From Algoriphagus sp. CAU 1675 (GTDB lineage Bacteria; Bacteroidota; Bacteroidia; Cytophagales; Cyclobacteriaceae): a stretch of DNA of 64,000 nucleotides. Location of the stretch: assembly GCF_029222925.1 (NCBI RefSeq), contig NZ_JARHUI010000001.1:186986-250985 (forward strand), read 5' to 3'. Below are positions 1 through 8,837 of this stretch, in pieces. Under the pieces are notes generated by a model, which was not told the DNA's origin, did no database searches, and saw nothing but the letters and a program-made list of their open reading frames with translations. Numbering within the stretch: the first letter of the stretch is position 1; each line of letters starts with the position of its first letter. The translations under genes were made by a program, and so were the position numbers.

Positions 1-24
1 CTCATAGCAATAGGTTTTTTAGGT

Positions 25-276
25 TTAGAAATGCAAAATAACAATTAGCAGCAAAGGAACTAAGGCAGGAAATCCCTGAACCCAAAAGATCTTTTTGCTG
101 GCGGTAAAACTGCTGTAAATCCAGGCTGCCAAAACCTTTGTTTTTGGAAAGAACTCCGAGGAAAACTGACGAAAAATCTTTTTTCCAATAGTTCCCCAGG
201 CGAACATTTCAAACCCAAGAAAAAACAGGTGCAATAGGGCTACGAGAAAAATGATCCCTTTCAAGGCTACTTCCAT
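25..276 (-). CDS. DUF1304-family membrane protein, internally shortened
   Basis: An 83-residue hydrophobic protein. Residues 1-51 match the start of DUF1304 proteins: a first membrane helix at about 5-24, the E-M-F-A-W segment, then K-T-K-V-L-A-A. Residues 52-83 match the end of the family: I-Y-S-S-F-T-A-S-K-K-I-F, a V-Q-G-F-P-A-L motif and a last helix at about 68-82. From memory the family is about 117-120 residues long, with a conserved N-Q-G-x-Y-N and two more helices between these parts. That middle is missing in frame, with the junction near base 123. The function of DUF1304 is unknown. The gene may be a degraded relic, or the gap may be an assembly error. The divergent gene to the right encodes an rRNA methylase. 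Confidence 0.6.
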   Translation of the reverse strand: MEVALKGIIFLVALLHLFFLGFEMFAWGTIGKKIFRQFSSEFFPKTKVLAAWIYSSFTASKKIFWVQGFPALVPLLLIVILHF

Positions 277-391
277 ACGTTTGGGTTTTCCTGAATTTAC
301 AATAATTCAGTTGATATACAGATTCCTAACGGACAGGATGCCCCTTCCTCAACTAATTTCCATTTCCCTATCTTTGCCCAAAATTCATCCC

Positions 392-1771
392 ATGACAACA
401 ATCCAACTTCCTCCTGCTTTTGAAAAGCAAATGATTCATTTGTTAGGAGAGGAGGAATATGAGGAATTTCGAAATGCCATTGATCAGGAACCGAGAACCT
501 CCATCCGGATCAACCCCTTCAAGCAATTTTCTCTTCCTGGAAATACGGAAAGAATTCCTTGGTCAGTAAATGGTTATTTTTTAGAAGAAAGGCCTTCATT
601 TACCTTAGATCCGGCATTTCACGCGGGAGCTTATTATGTACAGGAAGCTTCTTCCATGTTCATTGAGCACATTCTAAGAAGTCATGAAATCCCAAAAGGC
701 CTGTACTTGGATTTGGCTGCAGCTCCTGGGGGAAAATCCACTTTACTTGCCAGCTATCTTGGGGCAGATGGTTTTTTGGTTGCCAATGAAGTAATTCAGG
801 CCAGAGCACAAGTGCTTAAGGAAAATATCATCAAGTGGGGTCTGGGCAATACCTTGGTCAGCAACAATGATCCAGAGCATTTTGAGCCTTTGGAAGGCTT
901 TTTTGATCTCGTACTTGTAGACGCTCCATGTTCAGGAGAGGGGATGTTTAGAAAAGATCCACAGGCACGAGAGGAGTGGTCGCCAGATCATGTAAACCTG
1001 TGCAGTCTTCGTCAAAAAAGAATCATGGATAAGGCCGGTGCACTGGTAAAGGCCGGAGGCTACCTGATTTACAGCACCTGTACCTTCAATGAATCCGAAA
1101 ATGAGGAGATGATCCGCTTTCTGACTGAGGAATTTTCCTATGAACCCGTCAGGATAGACCTTGACCCCAGTTGGAAAATCAGGGAAACCCAAACCCAAAC
1201 TGAAGAAGGAATTTTTTATGGCTATCGCTTTTATCCACATAGGGTTGCTGGAGAAGGGTTTTTCATCACCGTTTTGAAAAGACCTGAGGATGCCTATTCT
1301 TCAGAACCGGGAAAGACGAAGGAGTTCAAACATCCCTTTTTGAAAGCCCAAAGTCAAAGGGAATCACAGGATTTGGACAGTGAAATCGGCTTGGATGGCA
1401 ATGGACAATATTATATGTTGAATGACTCCTATTTCCGCATTGATTCTCAGTGGAAAGCTTATTTCGAAAAGCTAAGCCAACATCTCAGCATCCGGTATTT
1501 TGGTGTAGAGCTTGGGAAAAAACAAAAAATGGACTGGATTCCGAGCCATGAATGGGCTTTGTCAATATTGCCTAAAAAAGGTTTTCTAAAATTTGAACTC
1601 AATAAAGAGCAAGCCTTGGAATTTTTGAGAAAAAATGACCTGGAATTATCCGGGCTTCCATTGGGATGGGTCATGGTCACCTACCAAAACCTGCCTTTGG
1701 GATGGGTGAAAAACCTAGGCAATAGAGTCAACAATTACTATCCCAAAGAGTGGAGAATTCGTTTGGTCTAA
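392..1771 (+). CDS. rRNA (cytosine-C5-)methyltransferase, RsmF/NOL1-NOP2-Sun family
   Basis: A SAM-dependent m5C RNA methylase of 459 residues, probably acting on 16S rRNA. The Rossmann core has the SAM loop L-A-A-A-P-G-G-K-S-T (about 108-117). Both family cysteines are visible: C180 in D-A-P-C-S-G-E-G-M-F (motif IV, product release) and C230 in S-T-C-T-F-N (motif VI, nucleophile). The part after about residue 330 is a PUA-like RNA-binding tail of the RsmF type. The reading frame is open back to an ATG at 251, but those 47 residues look unlike the family. The ATG at 392, giving M-T-T-I-Q-L-P-P-A-F, fits the usual N-terminus. A hairpin follows the stop. RsmF is the nearest named relative, but orthology is not certain. 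Confidence 0.9.
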   Translation: MTTIQLPPAFEKQMIHLLGEEEYEEFRNAIDQEPRTSIRINPFKQFSLPGNTERIPWSVNGYFLEERPSFTLDPAFHAGAYYVQEASSMFIEHILRSHEIPKGLYLDLAAAPGGKSTLLASYLGADGFLVANEVIQARAQVLKENIIKWGLGNTLVSNNDPEHFEPLEGFFDLVLVDAPCSGEGMFRKDPQAREEWSPDHVNLCSLRQKRIMDKAGALVKAGGYLIYSTCTFNESENEEMIRFLTEEFSYEPVRIDLDPSWKIRETQTQTEEGIFYGYRFYPHRVAGEGFFITVLKRPEDAYSSEPGKTKEFKHPFLKAQSQRESQDLDSEIGLDGNGQYYMLNDSYFRIDSQWKAYFEKLSQHLSIRYFGVELGKKQKMDWIPSHEWALSILPKKGFLKFELNKEQALEFLRKNDLELSGLPLGWVMVTYQNLPLGWVKNLGNRVNNYYPKEWRIRLV

Positions 1772-1798
1772 GCTAAACTCTTCCCATACCTAAATAAA

Positions 1799-1840
1799 AA
1801 ATGGCTTTGAAAGAAACACCTCCAAAGCCATCATCTATTT
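1799..1840. terminator. bidirectional hairpin terminator
   Basis: A 9-bp perfect stem (ATGGCTTTG at 1801-1809 with CAAAGCCAT at 1823-1831) lies between two convergent genes. A/T-rich sequence flanks it on both sides. It probably ends both the RsmF-type methylase transcript and the nuclease transcript. Confidence 0.7.
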
Positions 1841-1852
1841 CGTTTTAATAGA

Positions 1853-2626
1853 TCAACCGTAAATTTCTTCCAAAATCTGGGCAAGTCGCACACTTGCAGC
1901 AATCATACGCTCTTCAGCAATATGGTAGTTTTCATACATGTACTGATAACTGATTCTTTTGCTTTCAGGTAAACCATATACCATAGGTCTCAGGTTGACC
2001 GCTTCTTTCAACCATTCTTCCATCGTTGCGGATCGATATTTTTTCTGCAGTTCAGGAGTAATCCTTCGATAGAGTTCATCCGCAATTTCTGAATAGCTCA
2101 TTCCTTGTCTTTCAATCATTCCACTGTCCCAAAGAGCATGAAGATTGGTAGGCTGGCCGAAAAATTCGATTTTCACGTCATTTCCTCCACGGTCTTCACC
2201 AGTCCCCACATGAAGAGGCTGATGAATATCTTCCACCATGTGGATTAGCATCTTCAATTTCTCAGCTTCATCCTTTGCAGACAGTCCACCTGCTTTCAGC
2301 TCTTCTTTTAATCTGTTGATTGCCTCATAAGCGTCACCGGTAGTTTCCTGATGAGCAGGATCATACTCCCCGTTTTTACTGGTGAGATAATGCCAAGTGG
2401 TTGCAAAATCGTAAGCCCTATCGGATCGGATTTCATCCATCCAAGTACCGCTTCGACCCAAAGACATAGGGTTGATGACTTTTTCCACTTTACTGAGCGT
2501 GGACTTTTTCATTTGTCTTTCCGCCATCAAACCAATCAGGTAATGGCCCAATTGACCCCAAGCAAAAGACTGGGAAGCCATCATCATAAAAGTCAGGCCT
2601 AAAGCAATTGTTTTTAGCTGTTTCAT
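1853..2626 (-). CDS. secreted S1/P1-family zinc nuclease
   Basis: A 257-residue exported phosphodiesterase of the S1/P1 nuclease / phospholipase C fold, expected to cleave single-stranded nucleic acid or 3'-nucleotides in the periplasm. A signal peptide (1-22, ending S-F-A) is followed directly by W23, which becomes the zinc-binding N-terminal Trp of the mature enzyme. All nine ligands of the trinuclear zinc site can be placed: W23, H28, D64, H79, H129, D133, H139, H163 and D167, with spacing close to that of P1 nuclease. The G-G-N-D segment (147-150) is also present. Length and motifs are complete, so the gene looks functional. It is a single gene, convergent with its left neighbour. Confidence 0.93.
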   Translation of the reverse strand: MKQLKTIALGLTFMMMASQSFAWGQLGHYLIGLMAERQMKKSTLSKVEKVINPMSLGRSGTWMDEIRSDRAYDFATTWHYLTSKNGEYDPAHQETTGDAYEAINRLKEELKAGGLSAKDEAEKLKMLIHMVEDIHQPLHVGTGEDRGGNDVKIEFFGQPTNLHALWDSGMIERQGMSYSEIADELYRRITPELQKKYRSATMEEWLKEAVNLRPMVYGLPESKRISYQYMYENYHIAEERMIAASVRLAQILEEIYG

Positions 2627-2684
2627 AGCTCAAAATTTTGAGATAAAATTAAGAAGGTATTGGGGTAAAAAGATGAAGTTAAGA

Positions 2685-3881
2685 TTAAGCTTTCTGCAAT
2701 TCGGAGACTGCCAGCCACGCCATTAATCCAGCTCCGATTTCCAGAGCATCTTCCTCGATATCAAAAGTAGGCGTATGCACCCCGGAGGTAATCCCCTTCG
2801 CTTCATTCCGGGTACCCAGACGATAAAAGCAACCGTTGATTTCCTGTGAATAATAAGCAAAGTCCTCAGCGGCCATCCAAATATCCAAATCCAGGACATT
2901 TTCCTCACCCAGGTACTCTTTTGCAGCTTCTGTGGCACTGGCAGTAAGTTCAGGATCATTTTGGAGGAAAGGATAGCCTTTTCGGATTTCAAAGTCCAGT
3001 TCTCCGCCCATTCCTTCAACTATACCGCTCGCAATTTGACGCATTTTTTGATGGGCTTTCGCTCTCCATTCCTCGTTGAGGGTGCGGAATGTTCCCTGAA
3101 TTTTGACCTCATTGGGAATCACATTGGTCGCTCCAAGCGCCTCCACTCTACCAAAGGATAGGACCGAAGGGATTTTTGGACTTGCCGCACGACTGACCAC
3201 CTGCTGCAGCGCAACAATTAAATGGGAAGCGATCAAAACCGGATCAATCAAGGTTTCGGGCATTGCTCCATGTCCTCCTTTTCCTTTGACGGTAATGTAT
3301 AATTCATCCGCACTGGCCATGTACACACCCTGACGGAAACCAACTTTCCCCGCGGGGATGAAAGGCATCACATGTTGTCCGATAATTCCGGAAGGTCTTG
3401 GGTTTTCCAAAACTTTATCCTTGATCATGTAAGAAGCCCCACCGGGAGCAACTTCTTCTCCAGGTTGGAAAATCAATTTGATGGTTCCCTCAAACTGATC
3501 CTTAACTTCATTTAGAATTTTGGCCGCCCCAAGTAGGGAAGCAGTATGAGCATCATGACCGCAAGCATGCATGACACCGGGATTTTGGGATTTATAGGAA
3601 ACCTCATTGGCCTCAATGATCGGGAGAGCATCCATATCCGCTCTCAGAGCAATTACCTTCTTATCAGGGTTTTTACCCTTAATCAACGCAGACCAGCCTG
3701 TATTGGCTTTTTGTTCAATATTGCTTACACCAATTTCCTCTAGCTTTTGCTTGACAAATTTGGCAGTTTCAAACTCCTGATAGGAAAGCTCCGGGTGTGA
3801 GTGAAGATGGCGACGGTTTTGAATTACTTCCTCTTTATAAGCCTTTGCCAAGGCTTTAATTTTTTCCTTCAACATTTTCAT
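2685..3881 (-). CDS. M20-family amidohydrolase (N-acyl amino acid / hippurate hydrolase type)
   Basis: A metal-dependent hydrolase of 398 residues that removes acyl groups from N-acylated amino acids or small peptides in the cytoplasm. Family signatures are H-S-H-P-E-L near 27-32, A-L-R-A-D-M-D-A-L-P (78-87), H-A-C-G-H-D-A-H (105-112), Q-P-G-E-E-V (139-144, catalytic Glu pair) and G-Q-H (168-170). C107 and H109 are the usual metal ligands of the aminoacylase/carboxypeptidase subgroup. The central residues about 185-300 form the dimerisation domain. A second ATG lies two codons downstream at 3875. The start overlaps the end of the SPOR lipoprotein gene by 26 bases, so the two are probably co-transcribed. 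The natural substrate cannot be told from sequence. Confidence 0.9.
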   Translation of the reverse strand: MKMLKEKIKALAKAYKEEVIQNRRHLHSHPELSYQEFETAKFVKQKLEEIGVSNIEQKANTGWSALIKGKNPDKKVIALRADMDALPIIEANEVSYKSQNPGVMHACGHDAHTASLLGAAKILNEVKDQFEGTIKLIFQPGEEVAPGGASYMIKDKVLENPRPSGIIGQHVMPFIPAGKVGFRQGVYMASADELYITVKGKGGHGAMPETLIDPVLIASHLIVALQQVVSRAASPKIPSVLSFGRVEALGATNVIPNEVKIQGTFRTLNEEWRAKAHQKMRQIASGIVEGMGGELDFEIRKGYPFLQNDPELTASATEAAKEYLGEENVLDLDIWMAAEDFAYYSQEINGCFYRLGTRNEAKGITSGVHTPTFDIEEDALEIGAGLMAWLAVSELQKA

Positions 3882-4395
3882 CGATGGTGGGGGCGGTAAA
3901 TTCCTTTCTTTGGATACGATCCTGGATTATTCTCGCCGATGGAAATTCAGTTTTGATTAGGTTAAAGGTTTTCAAGGCTTCCACCTTATAGGCATATCTG
4001 CCGACTTTTACCAAATATCGGGGTTGCTGGTATTGGATTTCCGCCTGGAAATCAGGATATAATTCATTCAAGTCCTCCTGGGTTTTGAAAGCCAAATCCC
4101 GGTCCAGTCCTGAATATACCAACACCTTATACCCATTGAAATAGGGCTGGGTTTTGTTTTTTTCGTACTGGTAGACAGCAAGCTGGGCCAATTTGGAATC
4201 CAATGCCTGTGGGGAACTACTTGGCTCTTTGCTTTCCAAAGCTTCCAATTGCTCCTTATAATTCGGATAGACTGGGAGCGCATTGGAAAGATCCTCACTA
4301 TAATTGGCATAAGCACTAGCTCCGGAAGTCATAGTTCCGGAACTTTTACATGCACCCAAGATCAACACAGAAGCCAATACCCAAAATACCCTCAT
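3856..4395 (-). CDS. SPOR-domain lipoprotein
   Basis: A 179-residue lipoprotein. A short signal peptide ends in the lipobox L-I-L-G-A-C, making C16 the lipidated residue. A linker of low complexity leads to a C-terminal SPOR-like domain (about 103-170) with Y-K-V-L-V-Y-S-G-L, then a Y-L-V-K-V-G-R-Y repeat unit. SPOR domains bind septal peptidoglycan stripped of stem peptides, so a role at the cell wall or division site is plausible. It lies 11 bases downstream of secA and overlaps the following amidohydrolase gene by 26 bases, all on the minus strand, suggesting one transcript. The exact role is not known. Confidence 0.75.
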   Translation of the reverse strand: MRVFWVLASVLILGACKSSGTMTSGASAYANYSEDLSNALPVYPNYKEQLEALESKEPSSSPQALDSKLAQLAVYQYEKNKTQPYFNGYKVLVYSGLDRDLAFKTQEDLNELYPDFQAEIQYQQPRYLVKVGRYAYKVEALKTFNLIKTEFPSARIIQDRIQRKEFTAPTIDENVEGKN

Positions 4396-4406
4396 ATTTC
4401 CGCTGT

Positions 4407-7400
4407 TTAATGTTCAATAATTACACACTTGCCGTCATGAATGTCCTGCTCCACACTCTTGTACTTCACATCTTCCTTAGTGGAGCCATTGGTGTATTGA
4501 ACAGTCACTTTGTCGTTTCGGCCATAGGTTTTATCGGACTTTCTAGGTGCAACTACTTGAGGAGCCGGTCTACCTGCTGAAGCAGCAGCGGCGGCGGCTC
4601 GGTTGGCACCTGGGTTCAAGGTACTGGATACCTCAGCTTTGGATGCCTGTACCTTTGGTTCAGAAGGTCTTTGGGCCTGAGCGGCAGTTACCTGTCCTGG
4701 TTCCTGGCGAGGCAAATCCGCACGGGTCAGGAAGGAAATCATATCTTCGTTCAGTTTCCCGATAAAGCGCTTGAACATCTCAAAAGCTTCAAACTTATAA
4801 ATCAATAAGGGGTCTTTCTGTTCGTAAACCGCATTCTGAACAGACTGCTTCAGGTCATCCATATCCCGAAGATGTTCTTTCCAGTTTTGGTCGATGATGG
4901 CCAAAGTCACGTTTTTCTCAATAGCTCGGATCAAATCTCGCCCTTCAGTCTGGAGCAGGTGCTCTAAGTTGACCACGACACCGATTTGCTTGATTCCATC
5001 TGAAATCGGAACCATTATATCTTTTACCGTAGCGCCACGCTCCTCCTGTACTCTTTGAAGAATAGGAAGAGCTGTTTTGATGATCGTTTCGTTTTTCTTC
5101 TGATAGCTTGCAAAAGCCTCAGCGTAAAGCTCCTCGGTAAGTTTAGGGGCATCTTTTGCCTTCAGATCACTTTCGGAGATAGCATAATCCAATCCCAAGG
5201 TGGTGAAAACGTTCATTCTGAAGTTTTCCATATCCTCGGTGGATTTGCCCATTTCGACAAGACTTTCGCATACATCATACAAGATGTTCAAAATATCAAG
5301 CTCCAGTCGGTCTCCTTTAAGTGCATTTCTACGACGTTTGTAAACCACCTCACGCTGGGAGTTCATTACGTCATCGTATTCCAAGAGTCTCTTTCGGGTA
5401 CCGAAGTTGTTTTCCTCCACCTTTTTCTGAGCTCTCTCTATGGATTTTGTGATCATGCTGTGCTGAATCACTTCTCCTTCTTCCAAGCCCATTCTGTCCA
5501 TCAGCTTGGCAATACGATCGGATCCAAAAAGTCTCATCAGGGAATCTTCAAGAGAAACGAAGAACTGGGAAGAACCCACATCCCCTTGACGACCTGCACG
5601 ACCACGCAACTGTCTATCCACACGACGGGATTCATGTCTTTCGGTACCGATGATTGCGAGACCACCCGCAGCTTTGGATTCAGGGGTCAGCTTGATATCT
5701 GTACCACGACCGGCCATGTTGGTCGCAATAGTTACCGTTCCGGCCTTACCAGCTTCAGCTACCACATCCGCCTCACGGGCATGTTGCTTCGCGTTCAAAA
5801 CCTGGTGAGGGATTTTCTTCAAGGTCAGCATTCGGCTGAGTACTTCTGAGATTTCTACTGAAGTAGTACCTACCAAAACTGGTCTTCCCTGAGCGACGAG
5901 TTCGTTGATTTCATCCACTACCGCATTGAATTTCTCCCGAACGGTCTTATAAACCTTGTCTTCTCTATCTTGACGTTGAATTGGACGGTTGGTAGGAATT
6001 ACAACCACATCCAGTTTGTAGATTTCCCAGAATTCTCCTGCTTCCGTTTCCGCTGTACCGGTCATACCCGCAAGTTTGTGGTACATTCTGAAGTAATTCT
6101 GCAAAGTGATAGTCGCATAGGTTTGGGTTGCGTCCTCCACTTTTACATTTTCCTTGGCTTCAATTGCCTGATGCAATCCGTCGGAGTATCGGCGACCTTC
6201 CATCACACGGCCTGTCTGCTCATCCACGATCTTTACTTTTCCATCCACAATGATGTACTCCGTATCCCGCTCAAACATACAATACGCCTTCAGCAATTGG
6301 TTGACGGTATGGATACGCTGGGCTTTTACTCCATAATCCTTGATTACCTCTTCTTTTCGGACCAGTTTTTCCTTTTCGTCAATGGACTCGTCCTTTTCAA
6401 GCTCTGCGATCACTACTCCTATATCCGGAAGAATGAAGAAATTGGCATCTTCATTTTTAGTGGTCATGGTCTCAATACCCCTGTCAGTCAAGTCCACCAC
6501 ATTGCTTTTCTCATCAATGGTAAACAAAAGCGGCTCGTCTGCCTCAGGCATGTTTCTCTTATTGTCCTGCAGGTAATAGTTTTCCGTTTTTTGAAGAATT
6601 ACGCGGATTCCAGGCTCGGAAAGATATTTAATCAAAGGCTTGTACTTAGGCATCCCTCGATAAGCACGGAACAAGGCCAAGCCTCCGTCTTTTTCATTTC
6701 CTTCGGAAATCAATTTTTTGGCATTGGCCAGGAATCCCTGAACCAACTTTCTCTGCTCATCCACCAATGTAGAAACTCTAGGTTTCATCTGGTCAAATTC
6801 ATGTACGTCTCCTCTTGGAACCGGCCCTGAAATAATCAAAGGTGTTCGCGCATCATCAATCAATACTGAATCGACCTCATCGACCATGGCGAAGTGGTGT
6901 TTTCCCTGAACCAAATCACCCGCATCGCGGGCCATATTATCTCTCAGGTAATCAAAGCCGAATTCATTGTTGGTACCATAAACGATATCACATGTATAGG
7001 CCTTCTTTCTAGCTGGGGAATTGGGCTGGTATTTGTCGATACAATCCACAGTCAATCCATGGAATTCAAACAATGGAGCATTCCATTCAGAGTCCCGCTT
7101 GGCCAGATAATCATTGACCGTTACGACGTGAACGCCTCTTCCGGCTAGTGCATTGAGGAAGGAAGGAAGGGTAGAAACCAGAGTTTTACCTTCACCTGTG
7201 GCCATTTCTGCAATTTTTCCTTTGTGGAGCACCATACCACCGATCAGCTGCACATCATAATGGACCATGTCCCAAACAACTTCATTGCCAGCTGCCAACC
7301 ATTTGTTGTGCCAGATTGCAGTATCTCCATCAATTTCCACGTTCGGCTTACTTGCCGCCAATTCCCTATCCCGGAGATTTGCATTTACAACAAGTTTCCC

Positions 7401-7787
7401 GTTTTCCTTGAATCGCCTGGCAGTTTCCTTAACTACAGCAAAAGCAAGGGTCATAACTTGCTCCAAGACTTCTTCCAAAGCCGCATCCCGCTCTTTTTCA
7501 GTTTGGTCGATTTGGTTGAAAAACTGGTCTTTTTGATGGATAGCCTCAGCAGGAAGCTGTTCAATCTGAGCCCTCAATTCAGCGATTTTTTCGTCATAAG
7601 ACTTCAGATGCTCATTGATCCGGTTTTTGATTTCCGCGGTTTGAGCACGGAGTTCATCATCGCTGAGACGCTGAAGACCCGAAAAAATCTCATTGATCTC
7701 CTTAACCTTGGGGAGTAATTCTTTGATATCTCTATCAGACTTGGTTCCGAATACCTTAGCAAGTCCTTTTGCAATTAAATCTAACAT
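4407..7787 (-). CDS. secA: preprotein translocase ATPase SecA
   Basis: The motor ATPase that drives proteins through the SecYEG channel. It is long (1126 residues against about 900 in E. coli), as is common in Bacteroidota. The N-terminal nucleotide-binding domain carries the Walker A motif A-T-G-E-G-K-T (about 196-202) and the D-E-V-D-S helicase box near 300. Downstream are G-R-G-T-D-I and Q-L-R-G-R-A-G-R-Q-G-D of the second motor domain. The region around 1050-1090 is a low-complexity Ala/Pro/Gln linker. The tail ends in G-R-N-D-K-V-T-V-Q and a short basic segment. The zinc-binding C-x-C-x-S-G motif seen at the end of many SecA proteins is absent. The ATG start is well supported by homology. 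The SPOR lipoprotein gene follows. Confidence 0.98.
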   Translation of the reverse strand: MLDLIAKGLAKVFGTKSDRDIKELLPKVKEINEIFSGLQRLSDDELRAQTAEIKNRINEHLKSYDEKIAELRAQIEQLPAEAIHQKDQFFNQIDQTEKERDAALEEVLEQVMTLAFAVVKETARRFKENGKLVVNANLRDRELAASKPNVEIDGDTAIWHNKWLAAGNEVVWDMVHYDVQLIGGMVLHKGKIAEMATGEGKTLVSTLPSFLNALAGRGVHVVTVNDYLAKRDSEWNAPLFEFHGLTVDCIDKYQPNSPARKKAYTCDIVYGTNNEFGFDYLRDNMARDAGDLVQGKHHFAMVDEVDSVLIDDARTPLIISGPVPRGDVHEFDQMKPRVSTLVDEQRKLVQGFLANAKKLISEGNEKDGGLALFRAYRGMPKYKPLIKYLSEPGIRVILQKTENYYLQDNKRNMPEADEPLLFTIDEKSNVVDLTDRGIETMTTKNEDANFFILPDIGVVIAELEKDESIDEKEKLVRKEEVIKDYGVKAQRIHTVNQLLKAYCMFERDTEYIIVDGKVKIVDEQTGRVMEGRRYSDGLHQAIEAKENVKVEDATQTYATITLQNYFRMYHKLAGMTGTAETEAGEFWEIYKLDVVVIPTNRPIQRQDREDKVYKTVREKFNAVVDEINELVAQGRPVLVGTTSVEISEVLSRMLTLKKIPHQVLNAKQHAREADVVAEAGKAGTVTIATNMAGRGTDIKLTPESKAAGGLAIIGTERHESRRVDRQLRGRAGRQGDVGSSQFFVSLEDSLMRLFGSDRIAKLMDRMGLEEGEVIQHSMITKSIERAQKKVEENNFGTRKRLLEYDDVMNSQREVVYKRRRNALKGDRLELDILNILYDVCESLVEMGKSTEDMENFRMNVFTTLGLDYAISESDLKAKDAPKLTEELYAEAFASYQKKNETIIKTALPILQRVQEERGATVKDIMVPISDGIKQIGVVVNLEHLLQTEGRDLIRAIEKNVTLAIIDQNWKEHLRDMDDLKQSVQNAVYEQKDPLLIYKFEAFEMFKRFIGKLNEDMISFLTRADLPRQEPGQVTAAQAQRPSEPKVQASKAEVSSTLNPGANRAAAAAASAGRPAPQVVAPRKSDKTYGRNDKVTVQYTNGSTKEDVKYKSVEQDIHDGKCVIIEH

Positions 7788-7879
7788 GTCTAGTAAAATG
7801 GGATTCTGAAATCAGGCTTTAAAATTAAGCCCTTTTTGTAATAATTGATAATTAAAACCTGAGCGGTGGCGATTAAGGC

Positions 7880-8653
7880 TTAAAGCTCGATTTCTCCTTG
7901 AAAAACCTGCTCAGCTGGCCCTATCAGCCAGATTTGATCAAATCCGCCTCCGTCTTTTTTGTGAAAGCGAACGGAGAGGTTGCCTCCAAGGGTTTTTATT
8001 TTTACTTCTGCTTGGTCTTTTTCCTGTGCATAGGCTATGGCAGCAGCAGTGACTCCTGTACCGCAAGACAAGGTTTCATTCTCTACACCACGCTCATAGG
8101 TTCTTACGAAAATCTCTCCATCAGAAATTGGCTGCACAAAATTCACATTGGTTCCTGCTGGAGAATATTCCTGAGAATAGCGTAAAGATTTTCCTTCTTC
8201 AAAAACGGGGTAATCCTCGATGTTTTTTACGAAACGGATATGGTGAGGAGAGCCTGTGTTGATAAAGCATTCCTCATTTTTCTTGGAAATTCCAGCCACA
8301 TCACCCATCAAAAGCTCAACCTTATCCTCTGCGAGCAATGCTTCATGCGGTCCGTCGATAGCCCGAAAACTTGTTTTTCCTTCGATAATCCCAAGAAAAC
8401 CGGCAAAAGCCACAGCGCAGCGGGCACCGTTGCCACACATGCTTTGACTACCATCGGCATTGAAATAAATCATTTCGAAGTCATAATTCGGGTGATTTCT
8501 GATCAATATCAGACCATCTGCCCCTATGCCGAATTTACGGTCACAAAGCCGGGAAACAAGTTTCAGGTCCTGATCATCAAATGAATGACTTCTATCGTCT
8601 ATCATTACAAAATCATTACCGGTCCCCTGATATTTATAGAAGGTTTTTTTCAT
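7880..8653 (-). CDS. dapF: diaminopimelate epimerase
   Basis: Converts LL-diaminopimelate to meso-diaminopimelate, the penultimate step to lysine and the source of the peptidoglycan cross-linking residue. The protein has about 257 residues. Both catalytic cysteines are present, in M-C-G-N-G-A-R-C and in [10 protein letters not shown]. The N-terminus [13 protein letters not shown] is typical. An upstream ATG at 8671 would add six residues (M-R-N-R-K-N); the ATG at 8653 agrees better with the family. The gene is divergent from the superoxide dismutase gene, and the two share an upstream region that contains two palindromes. Confidence 0.96.
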   Translation of the reverse strand: MKKTFYKYQGTGNDFVMIDDRSHSFDDQDLKLVSRLCDRKFGIGADGLILIRNHPNYDFEMIYFNADGSQSMCGNGARCAVAFAGFLGIIEGKTSFRAIDGPHEALLAEDKVELLMGDVAGISKKNEECFINTGSPHHIRFVKNIEDYPVFEEGKSLRYSQEYSPAGTNVNFVQPISDGEIFVRTYERGVENETLSCGTGVTAAAIAYAQEKDQAEVKIKTLGGNLSVRFHKKDGGGFDQIWLIGPAEQVFQGEIEL

Positions 8654-8735
8654 ATTTTTTCTATTCCGCATTAGGAGTTCAAAAACCCGACCACGGACTT
8701 TTACAGTCTACAAACTTAACCAACTTGTCATAAAA

Positions 8736-8779
8736 TCAGACTTATTGTCTGATTGTCAATTTCAAATTCTGATCAGAAT
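8736..8779. promoter_or_regulatory. two palindromes upstream of the superoxide dismutase gene
   Basis: The dapF-sod intergenic region holds an 8-bp perfect inverted repeat (AATCAGAC at 8736-8743, 5-base spacer, GTCTGATT at 8749-8756). Ten bases further on is a perfect 14-bp palindrome, ATTCTGATCAGAAT (8766-8779). Both contain a TCTGAT core. Such pairs often bind dimeric regulators. The regulator is unknown and no promoter motif was assigned. Confidence 0.4.
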
Positions 8780-8837
8780 AGTTAGCTTCATGAATAATTT
8801 CTTAAAATCAGCAATCCACAAATTGATTTTCTATACG

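Noticed and set aside
5055..6830. Long open frames on the plus strand opposite secA (264 and 286 codons)
   Set aside because: They lie wholly antisense to a complete, conserved secA. Their translations are Phe/His/Ile-rich with no motif or family, as expected from complementary codon use.
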